DNA of 64,000 nucleotides from Phaseolus vulgaris (taxonomy: Eukaryota; Streptophyta; Magnoliopsida; Fabales; Fabaceae): assembly GCF_000499845.2 (NCBI RefSeq), contig NC_023759.2, positions 21,224,716 to 21,288,715 of the forward strand, given 5' to 3'. A program made the position numbers and the translations under genes. The notes beneath the pieces were generated by a model. It had not been told where the DNA came from. It worked only from the letters and a program-made list of their open reading frames with translations, and did not search any database. Each line of letters starts with the position of its first letter. Position 1 is the stretch's first letter. Shown in pieces: positions 1-12,251 of this stretch.

Positions 1-3000
1 TCATCAAGGACAGGAATGGGAAGAAGATCTAGAGGTGTGAGGGGATTAAACCCATAAACAACCTCAAAAGGAGAATGGTTAGTGGTGGAATTCACTACTC
101 TATTATAGGCAAATTCAACATGAGGTAGTAAATCCTCCCAAGCCCTTGGATTCCCGGAAATAAAGCATCTTAATAATTGACCCAAAGTTCTATTAACCAC
201 TTCGGTTTGACCATCAGTTTGGGGGTGGCAGGTAGTAGAAAACAGAAGTTTGGTGCCAAGTTTCCCCCATAAGGTCCGCCAAAAGTGACTTAAGAACTTA
301 GAATCCCTATCAGATACTATACTTCTAGGAAGTCCATGCAAACGAACAACTTCCTTGAAGAAGAGATTTGCAATATGGCATGCATCATCCACTTTGTGGC
401 ATGGAATAAAATGAGCCATTTTAGAAAAACGGTCCACTACCACAAAGATGGAATCCTTACCCTTCGATGTCTTGGGTAGTCCTAAGATAAAATCCATAGA
501 AATATCAACCCAAGGCATTGTAGGGATAGGAAGAGGGGTATATAAACCATGGGGTTGGACCTTAGATTTAGCCTTCCTACATGCTATACATCTATCACAG
601 AAGGTATGTACGGATTTGCGCATGTGAGGCCAAAAGAAATGTTCATGCAATGTTTCTAAGGTCTTAGCTACCCCAAAATGTCCCATAAGCCCACCCTCAT
701 GAGCCTCTCTAACAAGAGATTGTCTAATGGATCCTTGGGGAACACAAAGTCTTTTTCCTTTGAAAAGAAAACCATTATGTAAGAAAAAGTCTTTGTGACC
801 TCCCTTGGAACACTCTTGATAGATTAGAGAGAAATCTAAGTCATCATGATAAAGTTCCTTTATGTGATCAAAACCTAAATATTGAACATTTAAAACATTT
901 AACAAGGTATATCTTCGTGAAAGAGCATCGGCCACTACATTAATTTTACCTTGTTTATGTTTGATCACATAAGGAAATTGCTCAATAAACTCCACCCACT
1001 TAGCATGTCTCTTATTAAGCTTGCTTTGGCTTTTCAAATATTTAAGGGACTCATGATCACTATGAATCACAAATTCCTTTGGAAAAAGATAATGTTGCCA
1101 ATTTTGCAAAGCTCTAACAAGAGCATAAAGTTCTTTATCATAAGTGGAGTAATTGAGATGACTCCCTTTGAGTTTCTCACTAAAATAAGCGATGGGGTGT
1201 CCTTCTTGAAGGAGGACGGCCCCAATGCCTATATTAGAGGCATCACACTCTATTTCAAATGTCTTAGCAAAGTTAGGAAGGGCTAGAATGGGGGCTTTAG
1301 TTAATTTATCCTTCAAAGTTTGAAAAGCGTTTTCTTGCTCTTGTCCCCACTTAAAAACCACATCCTTCTTTACTATGGCATTTAAAGGTGCGGCAATTGT
1401 ACTAAAGTCTTTCACAAACCGCCTATAAAAACTAGCAAGGCCATGAAAGCTTCGTACTTCATTGACATTGGTGGGTGTAGGCCAATGTTGAATTGCTGCA
1501 ACTTTTGTTTGATCTACATGCACCCCTTTATGACTAACCACAAACCCTAGGAAGTCTATATGATCTAATGCAAAGAAACATTTAGCATGGTTAGCATACA
1601 ACTTCTCCTTCCTAAGGGTTTCTAGAACTTGTCTAACATGTGACTCATGATCTTCTAAGGACAAGCTATATATAAGAATATCATCAAAGTAAACCACAAC
1701 AAACTTGCCAATGAATGCTCTTAAAACATGATGCATGAGTCGCATGAAGGTACTGGGAGCATTAGTCAAGCCAAAAGTCATGACCAACCACTCATATAAA
1801 CCAAATTTGGTCTTAAAAGCGGTTTTCCATTCATCACCATGTTTAATTCGAATTTGATTGTAACCACTCTTAAGATCAATTTTGGAAAATATTTTAGACC
1901 CATGTAATTCATCCAACAAGTCATCTAACCTAGGAATGGGATGCCTATATTTGATGGTGATGTTATTTATAGCGCGACAATCCGTACACATCCTCCATGT
2001 CCCATCCTTTTTAGGGACAAGTATGACAGACATAGCACATGGGCTCATGCTATCTTGTACCCACCCCTTAGCTAATAAATCCTCAACTTGTCTTTGAATT
2101 TCTTTGGTCTCTTGGGGATTGGTCCTATATGCAGGGCGATTTGGTAAAGAAACCCCGGGCATGAAGTCTATTTGGTGTTCAATCCCTCTTAGAGGTGGTA
2201 AGCCTTTGGGAGGATCTTGAAACACATCTTCATATTCCTTTACCAAATGGTCCAAACATGTGGGACTATCCTTAGCCGACTCATATTCAATAGGGCTAGG
2301 AATAGCTAAAAAAATAGGCTTGTGAGTAACTATTACCTTTTGAACTTGTTGGGAAGATATCAGAAGGCTTCTCTTGGAATTTTTAATTTCTTTTTCTTTC
2401 TCTCTCTTTTCTCTCATTTTGACTTGGTCCTCATGTACCTCCTTTGGAGAGAGAGACTTGAGAATGACTTTGTGTCCATGGAAGTTAAAAGAAATTTTGT
2501 TGGTAAAGCCATCATGAAAAATTTTTCTATCAAATTGCCATGGCCTACCTAAAAGGATATGAGTAGCTTCCATTGGAACAACATCACACAAGACCTCATC
2601 TTTATATTTGCCAATGGAAAATGTAATGAGGACTTGTTTGTTCACCACTATCTCACCCACCTCACTCAACCATTGTAACTTGTAGGGCTTGGCATGAGAG
2701 ATGGTAGGCAATCCAAGTTTGTCTACCACTCTTGTGCTTGCCACATTTGCACAACTCCCCCCATCCACAATCAAAGAGCAAACTCTATCATTAATAAGAC
2801 ACCTTGAATGAAAAATATTTTCTCTTTGAGTTTCATCAAAAGGTTTTAACACTTGTCCAAGCATGCGTCTTATTACTAATAGGTCACCCTCATGTGGGCT
2901 TTCACTTTCACTCTCACTTGGGGATCTAGAAGGTGAGGAATGTCTAGAAGATTCGGACCCATGCTCACTACTATCTACCCCATCATGCATATACATAGTT

Positions 3001-4034
3001 CGTTTAGTAGGGCAATTAGAAGCAATATGTCCATAGCTTAAACATTTAAAACACTTCTTACTAGACGATTTTTGTGGTGATTTAGGCCTAGCATTGGAAG
3101 TGGAAGGCTTAGACTCTCTAGGTTTGAAAGTAGAGTCCTTAGAAGGGATGTTTGAAAAAGAGTTTTTATTTTTCCAAGAAGAGTGGTAGTAGTTATCTTC
3201 AGAAGAATTTTTGAAAGCATTTTTCCTTGCAAGTTGATTTTCAATTTTGCTAGCAAGGTGCACCACATTTTCCAAAGAAGAATATTCTTGTAACTCTACC
3301 ACGTCTTGAATATCCCTTCGAAGTCCACTCACAAACCTAGCTATCTTAGCCTCCTCAATCTCATCCATATTAACTCGAATTAAAAGTGTGTCTAGTTGTT
3401 TAAAGTAATCATCCACACTTAGCGCGCCTTGATGAAACCGTTGGAGTTTCAACATAAGGTCTTTCCTAAAGTGTGGGGGTACGAATCGAGCGCGTAAACA
3501 TGCTTTCAAATCGTTCCAAGAGACCACGGGCGGCCTCTTGTGTAGGTCAATGTCCATGAGGTATTGATGCCACCATTGCATGGCATAGTCCAAAAATTCT
3601 AAAGAAGCTAACTTAACCCTATGCTCATCCCTAACCCCATTTACATCAAAAATTTGGTCCACCTTAGCCTCCCATCCTAAGTATACATTGGGATCACTAT
3701 CACCACTAAAACTAGGAAGTTTTACATTTGGAGAACAAGGGCCAGCCACATGTTGGCGCCTCTCTTCATGGTGATGATGTCTTGGCCTTGGATTATCTTC
3801 ATAATAACCATGGGAGTGCCTTGAAGAATGCCGACTAGGAGGAGGAGTTCTTCTCTCACGGTTTTGATGCATTTCTTCTCGGTTTAACTCCAAACTTTGG
3901 AGCCGTGCTTCCATCTTTCTTATCACCTCAAGATAGTGAGCATTGGATTGCTTGGCATTCTTTAAGTCCTCATAAAGGGCTGCCTTTTGTGGTGAGCATG
4001 GTTTGGAGGACTCTCCACTAGAGAAATGAGCCAT
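1..4034 (-). CDS. Gag-Pol polyprotein, Ty3/gypsy, intact and partial at the window edge
   Basis: Read codon by codon from the ATG at 4034, the frame has no stop for 1344 codons and leaves the window still open. Gag comes first (capsid-type region about residues 110-265), then a CCHC zinc knuckle (CFKC...GH...C, about 325-340). Next are an aspartic protease with IVDGGSC (about 425), reverse transcriptase with catalytic YFDD at 782-785, and RNase H with first Asp near 931. The integrase has an HHCC zinc region (about 1135-1170) and a catalytic triad at D1181, D1242 and E1278, which is the DD35E spacing. All catalytic residues I can check are present. Gag and pol share one frame, so no frameshift or readthrough is needed. 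Expected to form particles, copy the RNA and integrate the cDNA. Confidence 0.93.
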   Translation of the reverse strand, partial: MAHFSSGESSKPCSPQKAALYEDLKNAKQSNAHYLEVIRKMEARLQSLELNREEMHQNRERRTPPPSRHSSRHSHGYYEDNPRPRHHHHEERRQHVAGPCSPNVKLPSFSGDSDPNVYLGWEAKVDQIFDVNGVRDEHRVKLASLEFLDYAMQWWHQYLMDIDLHKRPPVVSWNDLKACLRARFVPPHFRKDLMLKLQRFHQGALSVDDYFKQLDTLLIRVNMDEIEEAKIARFVSGLRRDIQDVVELQEYSSLENVVHLASKIENQLARKNAFKNSSEDNYYHSSWKNKNSFSNIPSKDSTFKPRESKPSTSNARPKSPQKSSSKKCFKCLSYGHIASNCPTKRTMYMHDGVDSSEHGSESSRHSSPSRSPSESESESPHEGDLLVIRRMLGQVLKPFDETQRENIFHSRCLINDRVCSLIVDGGSCANVASTRVVDKLGLPTISHAKPYKLQWLSEVGEIVVNKQVLITFSIGKYKDEVLCDVVPMEATHILLGRPWQFDRKIFHDGFTNKISFNFHGHKVILKSLSPKEVHEDQVKMREKREKEKEIKNSKRSLLISSQQVQKVIVTHKPIFLAIPSPIEYESAKDSPTCLDHLVKEYEDVFQDPPKGLPPLRGIEHQIDFMPGVSLPNRPAYRTNPQETKEIQRQVEDLLAKGWVQDSMSPCAMSVILVPKKDGTWRMCTDCRAINNITIKYRHPIPRLDDLLDELHGSKIFSKIDLKSGYNQIRIKHGDEWKTAFKTKFGLYEWLVMTFGLTNAPSTFMRLMHHVLRAFIGKFVVVYFDDILIYSLSLEDHESHVRQVLETLRKEKLYANHAKCFFALDHIDFLGFVVSHKGVHVDQTKVAAIQHWPTPTNVNEVRSFHGLASFYRRFVKDFSTIAAPLNAIVKKDVVFKWGQEQENAFQTLKDKLTKAPILALPNFAKTFEIECDASNIGIGAVLLQEGHPIAYFSEKLKGSHLNYSTYDKELYALVRALQNWQHYLFPKEFVIHSDHESLKYLKSQSKLNKRHAKWVEFIEQFPYVIKHKQGKINVVADALSRRYTLLNVLNVQYLGFDHIKELYHDDLDFSLIYQECSKGGHKDFFLHNGFLFKGKRLCVPQGSIRQSLVREAHEGGLMGHFGVAKTLETLHEHFFWPHMRKSVHTFCDRCIACRKAKSKVQPHGLYTPLPIPTMPWVDISMDFILGLPKTSKGKDSIFVVVDRFSKMAHFIPCHKVDDACHIANLFFKEVVRLHGLPRSIVSDRDSKFLSHFWRTLWGKLGTKLLFSTTCHPQTDGQTEVVNRTLGQLLRCFISGNPRAWEDLLPHVEFAYNRVVNSTTNHSPFEVVYGFNPLTPLDLLPIPVLD

Positions 4035-5389
4035 GAGCAGAAAACACACAAAAACAGAAAACAAAACAGTGAAAGAAACTTGTTAGACAATTAAAAAACA
4101 GTGAGATATAGGTTGCTGGAAAATGCCCAAGAAAGCACTCAAACCACTCCAAGAAAATATTCTGTCCTCAACCAAGCCTTTCTTGTGGAATGGAATAGCT
4201 TCAAGTGAAATATGTCACAACAAACCAACTTACTTAAGAACAAGTCTCCACACAACTTTAAGAAGAACAAAAAGACAAGCAAGAAAAAGGTGTAAACAAT
4301 AAAAGCTAAACCAAAAACAGAGAGTAATGTATGACAAACTAGAAAGAATATGAATGAAAGACAATCAAGAAAAATAAGGAACTCAATGAATAAAGAAGAC
4401 ACACAAAAAGAGTCCTAAAGAAAAGTGCTAGAGTAGATGAAAGAAAACAGAAAACAGCTACTGGAATTTTTATTTTTTTTTAAAGCAAATTGTGCTATGT
4501 TTACAGATTTAACTGTACCGATTGAAAGCGAACTGGAATGTGAAAAATTAACCACAGAAACTTCAATGTCTTAACTCAAAAATGGCACTGGAATGAGGTA
4601 AAAACAGTAAGCCAATTGAGAGAAATAAATTTTTCAAAATTGCTGCCCAATTACCGTATTCTTTTCGGCAGTATTGTACACTTTTCGTATTTTATTTATC
4701 ATTTTTTGTGTACTTGGAATTTTTGAGTGATTCTTTTTTCTATGCTTTTGTAACACTTTGAAGTATGTAAATCCAAATTTTCACAAATTTCCTATGAGCC
4801 AATTAATTGCAGTAAATTGTAAACAGTAGCACGTTTGTAAGAAAACAAAGGAGCCTATTTAGGAATGAAAATCAGTATGATGAACTAGCAAAGACATAAT
4901 GGAAATTGTGTAAAGGAACTTGTATAGAATGAAAATACAAGCATGAACTCAAATCTAAAAATGAAAATGCGCAAAGGATCAAGCAATAAACTCAAAAAAA
5001 ACAGAAAGTAAACCAAAGCAAGAAACAATTAAAGTAATAAAAGTACTACTAGAAGTAATGACAATTATGGAATAACATGACTAAGACAAAACTTGACATG
5101 ATTATAAAATTAAAAGACATATAACAAGATATAACCACAAGTGAAAGGAAGCTTAAGGTCAGCTCTAGGAAGGAGAATGCCATTCCAAAAGAGCAGCCAT
5201 ACTCATATGAACAATGAGTGCTAGAGTCCTTTTCACAAACACATGGTGTAACAAAAGAAAACAGCAAGAAAACTCAAAATAAATCCTAAAACAGAATGGT
5301 AAACAACTTGAATTAAAGAGCTCTTGAAATGTAAAGTGCAATACAACTCAAAATTTAAGCAAAAACAAGCCTAGACTCTAGATACCACA
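4035..5389 (-). other. Leader of element E1, with primer-binding site at its LTR end
   Basis: This long untranslated leader lies between the primer site and the gag ATG. The primer site (minus strand, just below 5389) reads TGGTATCTAGAG, resembling the initiator tRNA-Met complement TGGTATCAGAGC. The leader matches those of E2 (7284-8630) and of the gag-only element (45545-46898) over most of its length. A CTGCC...GGCAG inverted repeat around a conserved ACGGTAATT core lies at 4643-4671. Short ATG frames in it are not conserved and look like chance. Confidence 0.75.
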
Positions 5390-6269
5390 TGATGTGAATG
5401 TAACTACAAGAACACATGATTCTTGACATTCTTAGGAACAACTTGAGCTGGATTTGAAAGGCACTTTACTTTAGAATTGGATCAATGTTCTAAATTCAAG
5501 AACTCACCAAAACTAAGCACCAACCAAGACTCATATTGAAGTCCATGTATTGTCAAATTGAATCAAAACAAAAGGAAAGAAGAACAAGAATTAAAACTGG
5601 ACAGAATTAAGAAACTAGCTACTGAACCGAAAAAAGAAACAAAGAACAAAGCTGGAAAACAGAATGTAAACGGTAGAAAATGAAGGAAACACATTAGGAA
5701 ATGAAACTACCGAATGGAAAATTGAAGAAAGGAAAGAAGACACTCATATGAAGATGCTTGCTGGATTTTGAGGATTGGAAGAAGCCATTCACGCCACTTG
5801 GAACCTTGAACCAAGATAAGTGATGGAGTGCCACCACTTGAAGCTCACCATAGCTCACAAGATAAGGCAAAGAAGAGGAAGACTCAAAACTCACAAATTC
5901 TCTCCAAAATTGAGTATAGTCTCTCTACTATAAAATTCCAATCTGAATTGTACAAGCTAAGCACCTTTATTTATAGCCTAGAGGTGTTGAAAATGCAAGC
6001 TAAATGGCACATAAATGCAATGAAATTTGGTTTGGCACCCCCTAGGCTCCTATCTACACTCCCCCCTAGACTCCCTTACTACTTACACCTTTTTATTACA
6101 TTCACACCCCTATTTTACAAAAGAAATAAGAAGAACCATTTTATTATACTCTTGTCCCAAAGCTCTTGCCATGCTCCTAGTAATTCGTTGGGCTTGGGCC
6201 CCTTGTTGGGCTTGGACCCCTTGATGGGCTTGGGCCCCTTGTTGGGCTTGGGCTTTATGGCCTTGAGCA
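5390..6269 (-). repeat. 5' LTR of element E1 (880 bp)
   Basis: On the minus strand it starts TGCTCAAGGCC and ends ACATTCACATCA, followed by the primer site. A TATA-like CTATAAATAAAGG lies near 5970-5980. The promoter-distal end carries GCCCAAGCCCAA repeats and codes, in one frame, a Q/A-rich tail ending in an ITRSMARAL motif, like the C-terminal tail of many plant gypsy polyproteins. The outer boundary is inferred from the break in E2's zinc knuckle and the TG start; the 3' copy needed to prove it lies outside the window. Confidence 0.65.
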
Positions 6270-7283
6270 TTTAAAACACTTTTGACTAGACGATTTAATT
6301 GGGGATTTAGGCCTAAAAGTAGATGGCGTAGGATCCTTGGGTTTGAAAGAAGAATCTTTGGAAGGAAATTTTGAAAAAGACTTTTTGTTCTTCCAAGAAT
6401 TGTTGTAGTAATCATCTTTGGGAATATTTTTAAAAATATTTTTCTTTGCAAGTTGGGCTTCCACCTTCATTGCAAGATGAACTAAAGAGCCCAATGATGA
6501 ATACTCTTGTAACTCAACAATGTCTTGAATATCCTTCCTAAGACCACTCACAAACCTAGCAATCATAGCTTCCTCACTTTCTTCTAATTCAATTTTAAGC
6601 ACAAGCGTTTCTAGCTCCTTATAATATTCATCCACATTTAGCGTGCCTTGTTGAAACCGTTGGAGTCTCAACATGAGGTCTTTCCTAAAATGTGGGGGTA
6701 CAAACCTAGCGCGCATTTGATCCTTTAAAGAGTTCCAAGAGTCCACGGGAGGACCCTTGTGATAGATAATGTCCTTTACAATTCCATGCCACCATTTCAT
6801 GGCATAATCACTAAACTCTAAAGTGGCTAGCTTAAGCTTATGCTCATCTTGGATCTCATGGATCTCAAATATTTGTTCACACTTAGCCTCCCAATCTAAA
6901 TATACATTAGGATCACTTGAGCCATTGAAACAAGGAAGCTTGACCGAAGGTAGCTTAGCCTTTGCATCTTGGTAGTAGCCATTGCCATAGTGAGGTCTCT
7001 CCCCTTGGTTGTGATGTCTATGTCCAAGGAATTGGGGTGGAGTCCTCCTTCTCCTATGGTCCTCTTCACGGCCTATGTCATTGGAAGAACCTCTTGTTGA
7101 AGGTCTATGTGAATGATGCCCATCATGGATAGAAGGAGATGGTCTAGCTTGTTGGACCTCCATCTTTTGCATTTTCTCTTCCAAGCGTCTAATAGTTCTT
7201 TGTGCTTCATGTAATTCACCAAGGATTGAAGCTTTGGAAGGAGAATTCTGCTTGTATGATGCTTCACTTGAAAATCCAGCCAT
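6270..7283 (-). pseudogene. Gag of element E2, truncated at the zinc knuckle
   Basis: An open frame starts at 7283 (MAGFSSEAS) and runs about 338 codons before crossing into the neighbouring LTR. It has an N-terminal predicted coiled-coil stretch rich in E, R and Q (about residues 20-50) and an RGS/H-rich linker. The retrotransposon Gag core follows (W.........[13 protein letters not shown]...LQRF.QGT pattern, about 120-260), then a Ser/Lys-rich linker and the first half of a CCHC knuckle (CFKC). It is about 60-70 percent alike to E1 gag by eye. The break comes from insertion or deletion; the upstream part has no frame damage. Confidence 0.8.
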
Positions 7284-8630
7284 TTGTAATTAAAAACAGC
7301 AAACACACAAAAACAGCAAACAAGTTAAGAAACAAAATTAGCAAAAACAGTGAGTGTTTTAAGCAAAATGCCGAAGTGAATTGAGGCAGAAAAAGAGGTC
7401 ACTCTCAAAGAAATAATGTCCTTGCACCAATCTGATCTTGAGGTCTTGGAATCCTCAAATGAAAGATGTCAAAGCAAGCACACCAATCTCAAAGGCAACC
7501 ACCACAAAACCAATGAAACAATAAAGACAACAAGAAAAGGTATAAGCAAAGAAAGGTAATGGCAAAAGGAATACTATATGTAAGACAAACTCAAAGATTA
7601 AAGAATGAAAGACAAGCAAGAAAATAAAGAACTCAATGAAGAAAGAAGGCACACCAAAAGAGTCCTAGAGAAAAGTACTAGAGTAGATTTAAAAAACAAA
7701 AACAGAACTACAAGAAAACAATGTTGTATGCAAACTGTGCTATGTTTACAGATTTAACTGGAACGATTGAAAGCGAACTGGAATCTGAAAAATTAACCAC
7801 ACAAACTTCAATGTCTCAACTCAATAATGGCACTGGAACTAACTAAAAACAGTAAGCCAATTGAGAGAAATAAATTTTTCAAAATTGCTGCCCAATTACC
7901 GTCTTTTTTTCGGCAGTAATGTACACTTTTCGTATTTTATTTATCATTTTTTGTGTACTTGGAATTTTTTTGTACTTCTTTTTGCTATGCTTTTGTAACA
8001 CTTTGAAGAATGTAAATCCAAATTTTCACAATTTTCCAGTGAGCCAGTTAATTGCAGTAAATTGAAAACAGTAGCACGTTTGTAAGAAAACAGAGGAACC
8101 TATTTAGGAATGAAAAACAGTATGATGAACTAACAAAGACATAATGGAAATTGTGTAAAGGAACTTGTATAGAACTAGAATACAAGCATGAACTCAAATC
8201 TAAAAATGAAAATGCACAAAGGATCAAGCAATAAACTCAAAACAGAAAGTAAACCAAAGCAAGAAACAATCAAAGCAATAAAAGTACTACAAGAAGTAAT
8301 GACAATTATGGAATATCATGACTAAGACAAAACTTGACATGATTATAAAATTAAAAGACATATCACGAGATGTATCAACAAGTGAAAGGAAGCTTAAGGT
8401 CAGCTCTAGGAAGGTGAATGCCATTCCAAAAGAGCAGCCATACTCATATGAACAATGAGTGCCATAAACCTTTTCACAAACACTTGGTGTAACAAAAGAA
8501 AAACAGCAAGAAAAACTCAATTAAGCCTAAAACAGAAACTTAAATTGCAAGAAATTAAAAGAGCTCTTGAAATAAAGTGCACACAACTCATCAATTAAAC
8601 AAGAATGAACCTAAGACTCATGATACCACA
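7284..8630 (-). other. Leader and primer site of element E2
   Basis: This untranslated leader is closely similar to the E1 leader along its whole length. The primer site at 8617-8628 reads TGGTATCATGAG on the minus strand, a tRNA-Met-like sequence next to the LTR end. The CTGCC...GGCAG inverted repeat is at 7888-7916. I see no protein-coding potential. Confidence 0.7.
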
Positions 8631-9641
8631 TGATGTGATTCCAATAGCCACATAGAGAAAGGTTCTTGACCTTCTTAGGAATCAACTTGAGTTGGACAAT
8701 AGTTAGGCACTTTTTCTTAGAATTGGATCATTGTTCTAAGTCAAGAACTCTCCAAAAACTAGCACCAATTCCAAACTCATATGGAAGTTCCAATTATAGT
8801 CAAATTGAACCGAACAAAATGGAACAAAAGATAAGCAAACTGAATTAGAAGTGCTGGAAATTAAAATGCACCGAACCAAAACAGAAAAGAATAAGAACAG
8901 CTGCTGGAAAATGAAAAATAACCAAACCAAAACTCAAGAACACAAGCTAAACATGAACAATTGAAAGAGTAGGAAGAAAGGAGAAGAGAAAAGCTTATGG
9001 AGATGGAAGAGAAGGTGAGTGATCACGCCACTAGAAGGATGGTTGCTCCTAGATGAGTGTGCTGCCGCCACTTGTGGACACCATGGATCCTTCAAGATAA
9101 GACTAGAGAAGAAGGCTCAAAAGCTCTCCAATGCTCACTCAAAAATTGAGTATAGTTTCTTTACTCTCATTTCAATTCTGAAAAATACAAGGGCTGCACC
9201 TTAATTTATAGCCTAAGGTGCTGAAATGTAAGCTACACAAATTCAAAAAAACTCCCTCCTAAAAGCTTCTAGAATTGGCGCCTAAAACAATGCATGAGGA
9301 AGGTGTGATCCCTTCTCTCACTTTGGCACCTCCTTATTTACTCCTACACCTATCTACTAACACACCCCCCCTAAAACTCCTAACTAAAGACTAAAAGATG
9401 CTTTAACAATAGAGGTTTCTAATGTTTCCCTCTAAGCACCTTCAACAATATTCTTTATTATTTAATACTTGGCCTTGCCCTTCATGAGATGAACTTGGGC
9501 TTTTTGGGCTTTGGCCTTCTTGGGCTTGGGCTTGGGCTTTGGGCCTCATCTTTTGCAAAGAATAATAAGAAGAACTTTAAATGTGAGGGCGAATGATCTT
9601 GTCCTTCATTATTAAAAGCCTTCTTTATTTGATTCGTATCA
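8631..9641 (-). repeat. 5' LTR of element E2 (about 1011 bp)
   Basis: On the minus strand it begins TGATACGAATCAAATAAAG and ends GGAATCACATCA. It is clearly homologous to the LTRs at 38044, 44559 and 48212. A GCCCAAGCCC tract lies at about 9500-9560, and a polyprotein-tail-like peptide (motif SPSHLKFFLL) is coded at its start. The CTATAAATTAAGG box near 9205 is the likely core promoter. Confidence 0.8.
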
Positions 9642-11694
9642 CCTTTGCTTTTGGTACTCCTTCTTGTTGTGTCCCACACTTTGTATGTTTTTGTAATCTT
9701 ATTTGCTGAAGCCCCTCACTTAACCTCTTAAGGTTAGTCAATTTAAATCTTCAAAACAGTACCTACTAAGTAGGGATGGACTCACCACAAAGGTTAATTC
9801 CAAACTTAACAAGCACCACTTCGAAATTCTTTCACAAACAATAGAGGTCAACAAATTTAAAGCAAAGAACAATTCAATTTAGAAATAGGACAACAACAAA
9901 TGGAGTAATTGTATGACACAACTTGAAAGAATATTGAATAAATTTGACAAGCAATCAAATAAGGCACTCAATAAAAGGTGGCACATAAATTGAACCTAAG
10001 GAATGACACTAGAATTGATTAAGAAAACCAAAACAGTACTACTGGAAATTTGAGGCACAAAATGCGTGACTTAGAAAATTTATGCTGAGCTGGATATTTG
10101 AAATTTTAACCATAAATAGTTCAAGATCTTAGCAAAATTTTGGCGCTGGAATCACACCAAAACAATTCACCAATTAATTGTGATAAATTTTTCAAATATG
10201 TTGTCAAATTACCGTCTCTGTTCGCGCCAGGATGTACACTTTTTTCATTTGATTTATCATTTTTTTCTATTTTGTATTTTGACTTGATTCTATTTTCTTG
10301 TTTTTCTAACACATCAATCTATGTAAATCCAGAATTTCACAATTTTTCTTCAACGGATTTTAATTTGATAAGTAAAAACAGCCTACACAGAATTAAAACA
10401 CAGAGTGATCCTAATCCTGGAATTAAAAACAGTTTGAAGAAACTTCAAGAACACAATGGAATTGATGTATAAGAATTTGTATGGATCTAACACACAAATA
10501 TGAACTCAAATCTAAAAGGAAAAAGCACCAAAGGATCAGATTAAAACTGGACTCAAAGCAAATCAAGAAACCAAAATTATAAAAAACAACACTACATGGA
10601 ATTGATGACAATTTAGGAGAAACATGACTAGACAAAACACAATTGGATTCAAAAATCAAAATGACTCAAAGCAACACAATATGAACCGATTAAAATTGCA
10701 ATAAAGACTCAAATAAACCAAAAACAGAACAACAACACAAATCTATATGGAATCCTACACAAATCTGAAAATTGGAAGCTCAAGAACAATTTGAACACAA
10801 TGCACCGATTGGATTTCTCCAAACAACACCTAAATCAAATTAAAATTTAAAAAATAGCAAGACAATATGGAAAACTTGAAGAACAACACAGAATGATGAT
10901 GCACACAAAAATAAAAACAAAATAAGGCACTTATCTCTTAAAGACCATGGCTCTAGATACCAAATGCTGAAGAAGTGCCTTCATTGTTTGGTAGAAATTG
11001 TTGGTGATTGGCGGAAGCTCTATGGAGTATAAGCGTGCAAGGTCCTCCTAGGAGTGATGGTGACCTTGAAGGTGCATAAAATGTAGGGATTGAGAGTGGT
11101 GAGACCAACTCTCTTTGGTGAGGGGGATTTGTGAAGATCAATAGCCTAACCTAAGAGGTTTTTGGGCAAGAAGTGAAATTGGCACAAATTGACAGCAATT
11201 CACTAAGTATATTAATCTTGCAAATACATGAGCCAAACCCTCTTATTTACAGTGTTTAAAGGGCTGAAAATTCAAATGAAAGTGGAGGAAAATTCAATTG
11301 AGAAGCATTTGAATTTGGAGCCAATTCCTAGTCACAAGGGAAGTGTGACTTGGTTTCTTTTTTTGGCACCTCTTAAATCTACACCTACACCTTCATTTTA
11401 TGTCACATGGAAGGTGTGACTTATCTTTATACATTTGCACCTCTTATATCTACACCTACACCTTCTTTTTATGTCACATGGAAGGTGTGACTTATCTTTA
11501 TACATTTGCACCTCTTATATCTATATCTACATCTCCCTTTATGTTCTACTAAAAATACTCAAAAGTAATTACAGAAAAAGACATCCAATGATGCTTAGTT
11601 GGCCCAGATCTTCTATTTGTTGGACTTGAGATGAAGCTTGAACTTGTATTTGGGCTTGGGCTTTTTCTATTATGGGCTTGGGCCTCTTCCATCA
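9642..11694 (-). mobile_element. Ty3/gypsy element E3, LTR and leader only
   Basis: A more diverged relative of E1 and E2. Its LTR is 10965-11694. The primer site reads TGGTATCTAGAGCCATGG on the minus strand, just below 10963. The leader runs down to 9642, where E2 begins. The leader keeps the ACGGTAATT core and flanking AT-rich block seen in E1 and E2. Its gag should lie beyond E2, outside the window. No open frame in this part looks like protein. Confidence 0.65.
10965..11694 (-). repeat. LTR of element E3 (about 730 bp) with internal 71-bp duplications
   Basis: On the minus strand it starts TGATGGAAGAGGCCC and ends CTTCAGCA next to the primer site. A unit of about 71 bp, containing CACCTCTTA...TGTCACATGG, is repeated from 11367, 11438 and 11509. 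A GCCCAAGCCC tract again lies near the LTR start. The 5 bp after the LTR are GTACA, the candidate target site, whose partner lies outside. Confidence 0.6.
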
Positions 11695-12251
11695 GTACAT
11701 TCGGTCTAGTACAAGTAAAACATTCTCTATAACGCCTAAGCCCAAGAGCACTAGAGTTTTGAAGAATAAGTTGCATGCATGGTACGTAGAGGCTTGTACG
11801 CTTACAATGGACATATTGGACCCCTAATGTTGGTACATGAGTTGGTACTCTGGTGGCCATTCTGTTAAGATTTATGCACTCCAAGGAGATAAGATTATGT
11901 GCAGTTGTCGCACTAAGATTGTGCGCATTGTAACAAACTCTCCTCCCGTTAAACATGCTTTCACTCGAGATAAGGTTCTCGTGAGAGAAGGTTGTTACAA
12001 GAGGTAACCTAAAAGTAGTCTATAAAAGGGACTTGAGATCCCCGGTAAAGGTACACTGTTTCTAAGACTGAAACTACTTACTTACTTATTGTTTCTATAA
12101 GCCCTGTACTGACTTGATCGTCGGGGTGCAATCAACAAGTAAGACCCCCTCTGTTTCAAACGGAGCCGCATTCCAACTTCCAAAGGAAAGAACAGATACC
12201 AACGAGATAGACAGAGTCACAACTTGTTCCCAAAGTCAACCGACTAAAACA
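11695..12251 (+). repeat. LTR fragment of a second gypsy family, plus orientation
   Basis: It is homologous, in reverse, to the LTR at 61961-62714. Shared features are a TATAAAAGGGACTTGAGATC core promoter block (TATA at 12021) and a CCGACTAAAACA-type terminus at 12251. The 5' part is missing at 11694, where element E3 begins, which suggests that E3 inserted into this LTR. Confidence 0.6.

Larger units (their letters stand above)
1..6269 (-). mobile_element. Ty3/gypsy LTR retrotransposon E1, left end beyond the window
   Basis: In minus-strand order the element shows a 5' LTR (6269 to 5390), a tRNA-Met-like primer site next to it, a leader of about 1.35 kb, and one open gag-pol frame from 4034 to the window edge. 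The 3' LTR lies outside. The gag, protease, RT, RNase H and integrase order is that of Ty3/gypsy. It appears to sit inside the zinc-knuckle codons of a related element (E2). LTRs starting TG and ending CATCA, and a polyprotein tail apparently encoded in the LTR, fit a chromovirus-like lineage, but the chromodomain region is not visible. The intact frame suggests a recent insertion. Confidence 0.85.
6270..9641 (-). mobile_element. Ty3/gypsy element E2, LTR plus gag, interrupted by E1
   Basis: The minus-strand order is a 5' LTR (9641-8631), primer site, leader (8630-7284) and gag (7283 down). The gag frame stops matching its family immediately after CFKC of the zinc knuckle, where E1's LTR begins. 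The remaining gag and pol of E2 are therefore probably to the left of this window, beyond E1's 3' LTR. E2 in turn seems to sit in the leader of a third element. An alternative is an internal deletion that fused gag directly to a downstream LTR. Confidence 0.7.

Noticed and set aside
5828..6274. Plus-strand frame of 148 codons
   Set aside because: It lies antisense to an LTR. Its GLGPLLGLGP repeats come from the GCCCAAGCCC tract; no conserved domain.
6110..6451. Minus frame that joins E2 gag sequence to the ITRSMARAL tail as one protein
   Set aside because: It crosses an element boundary and is out of the gag frame upstream; I read it as a chance fusion of gag remnant and LTR-coded tail.
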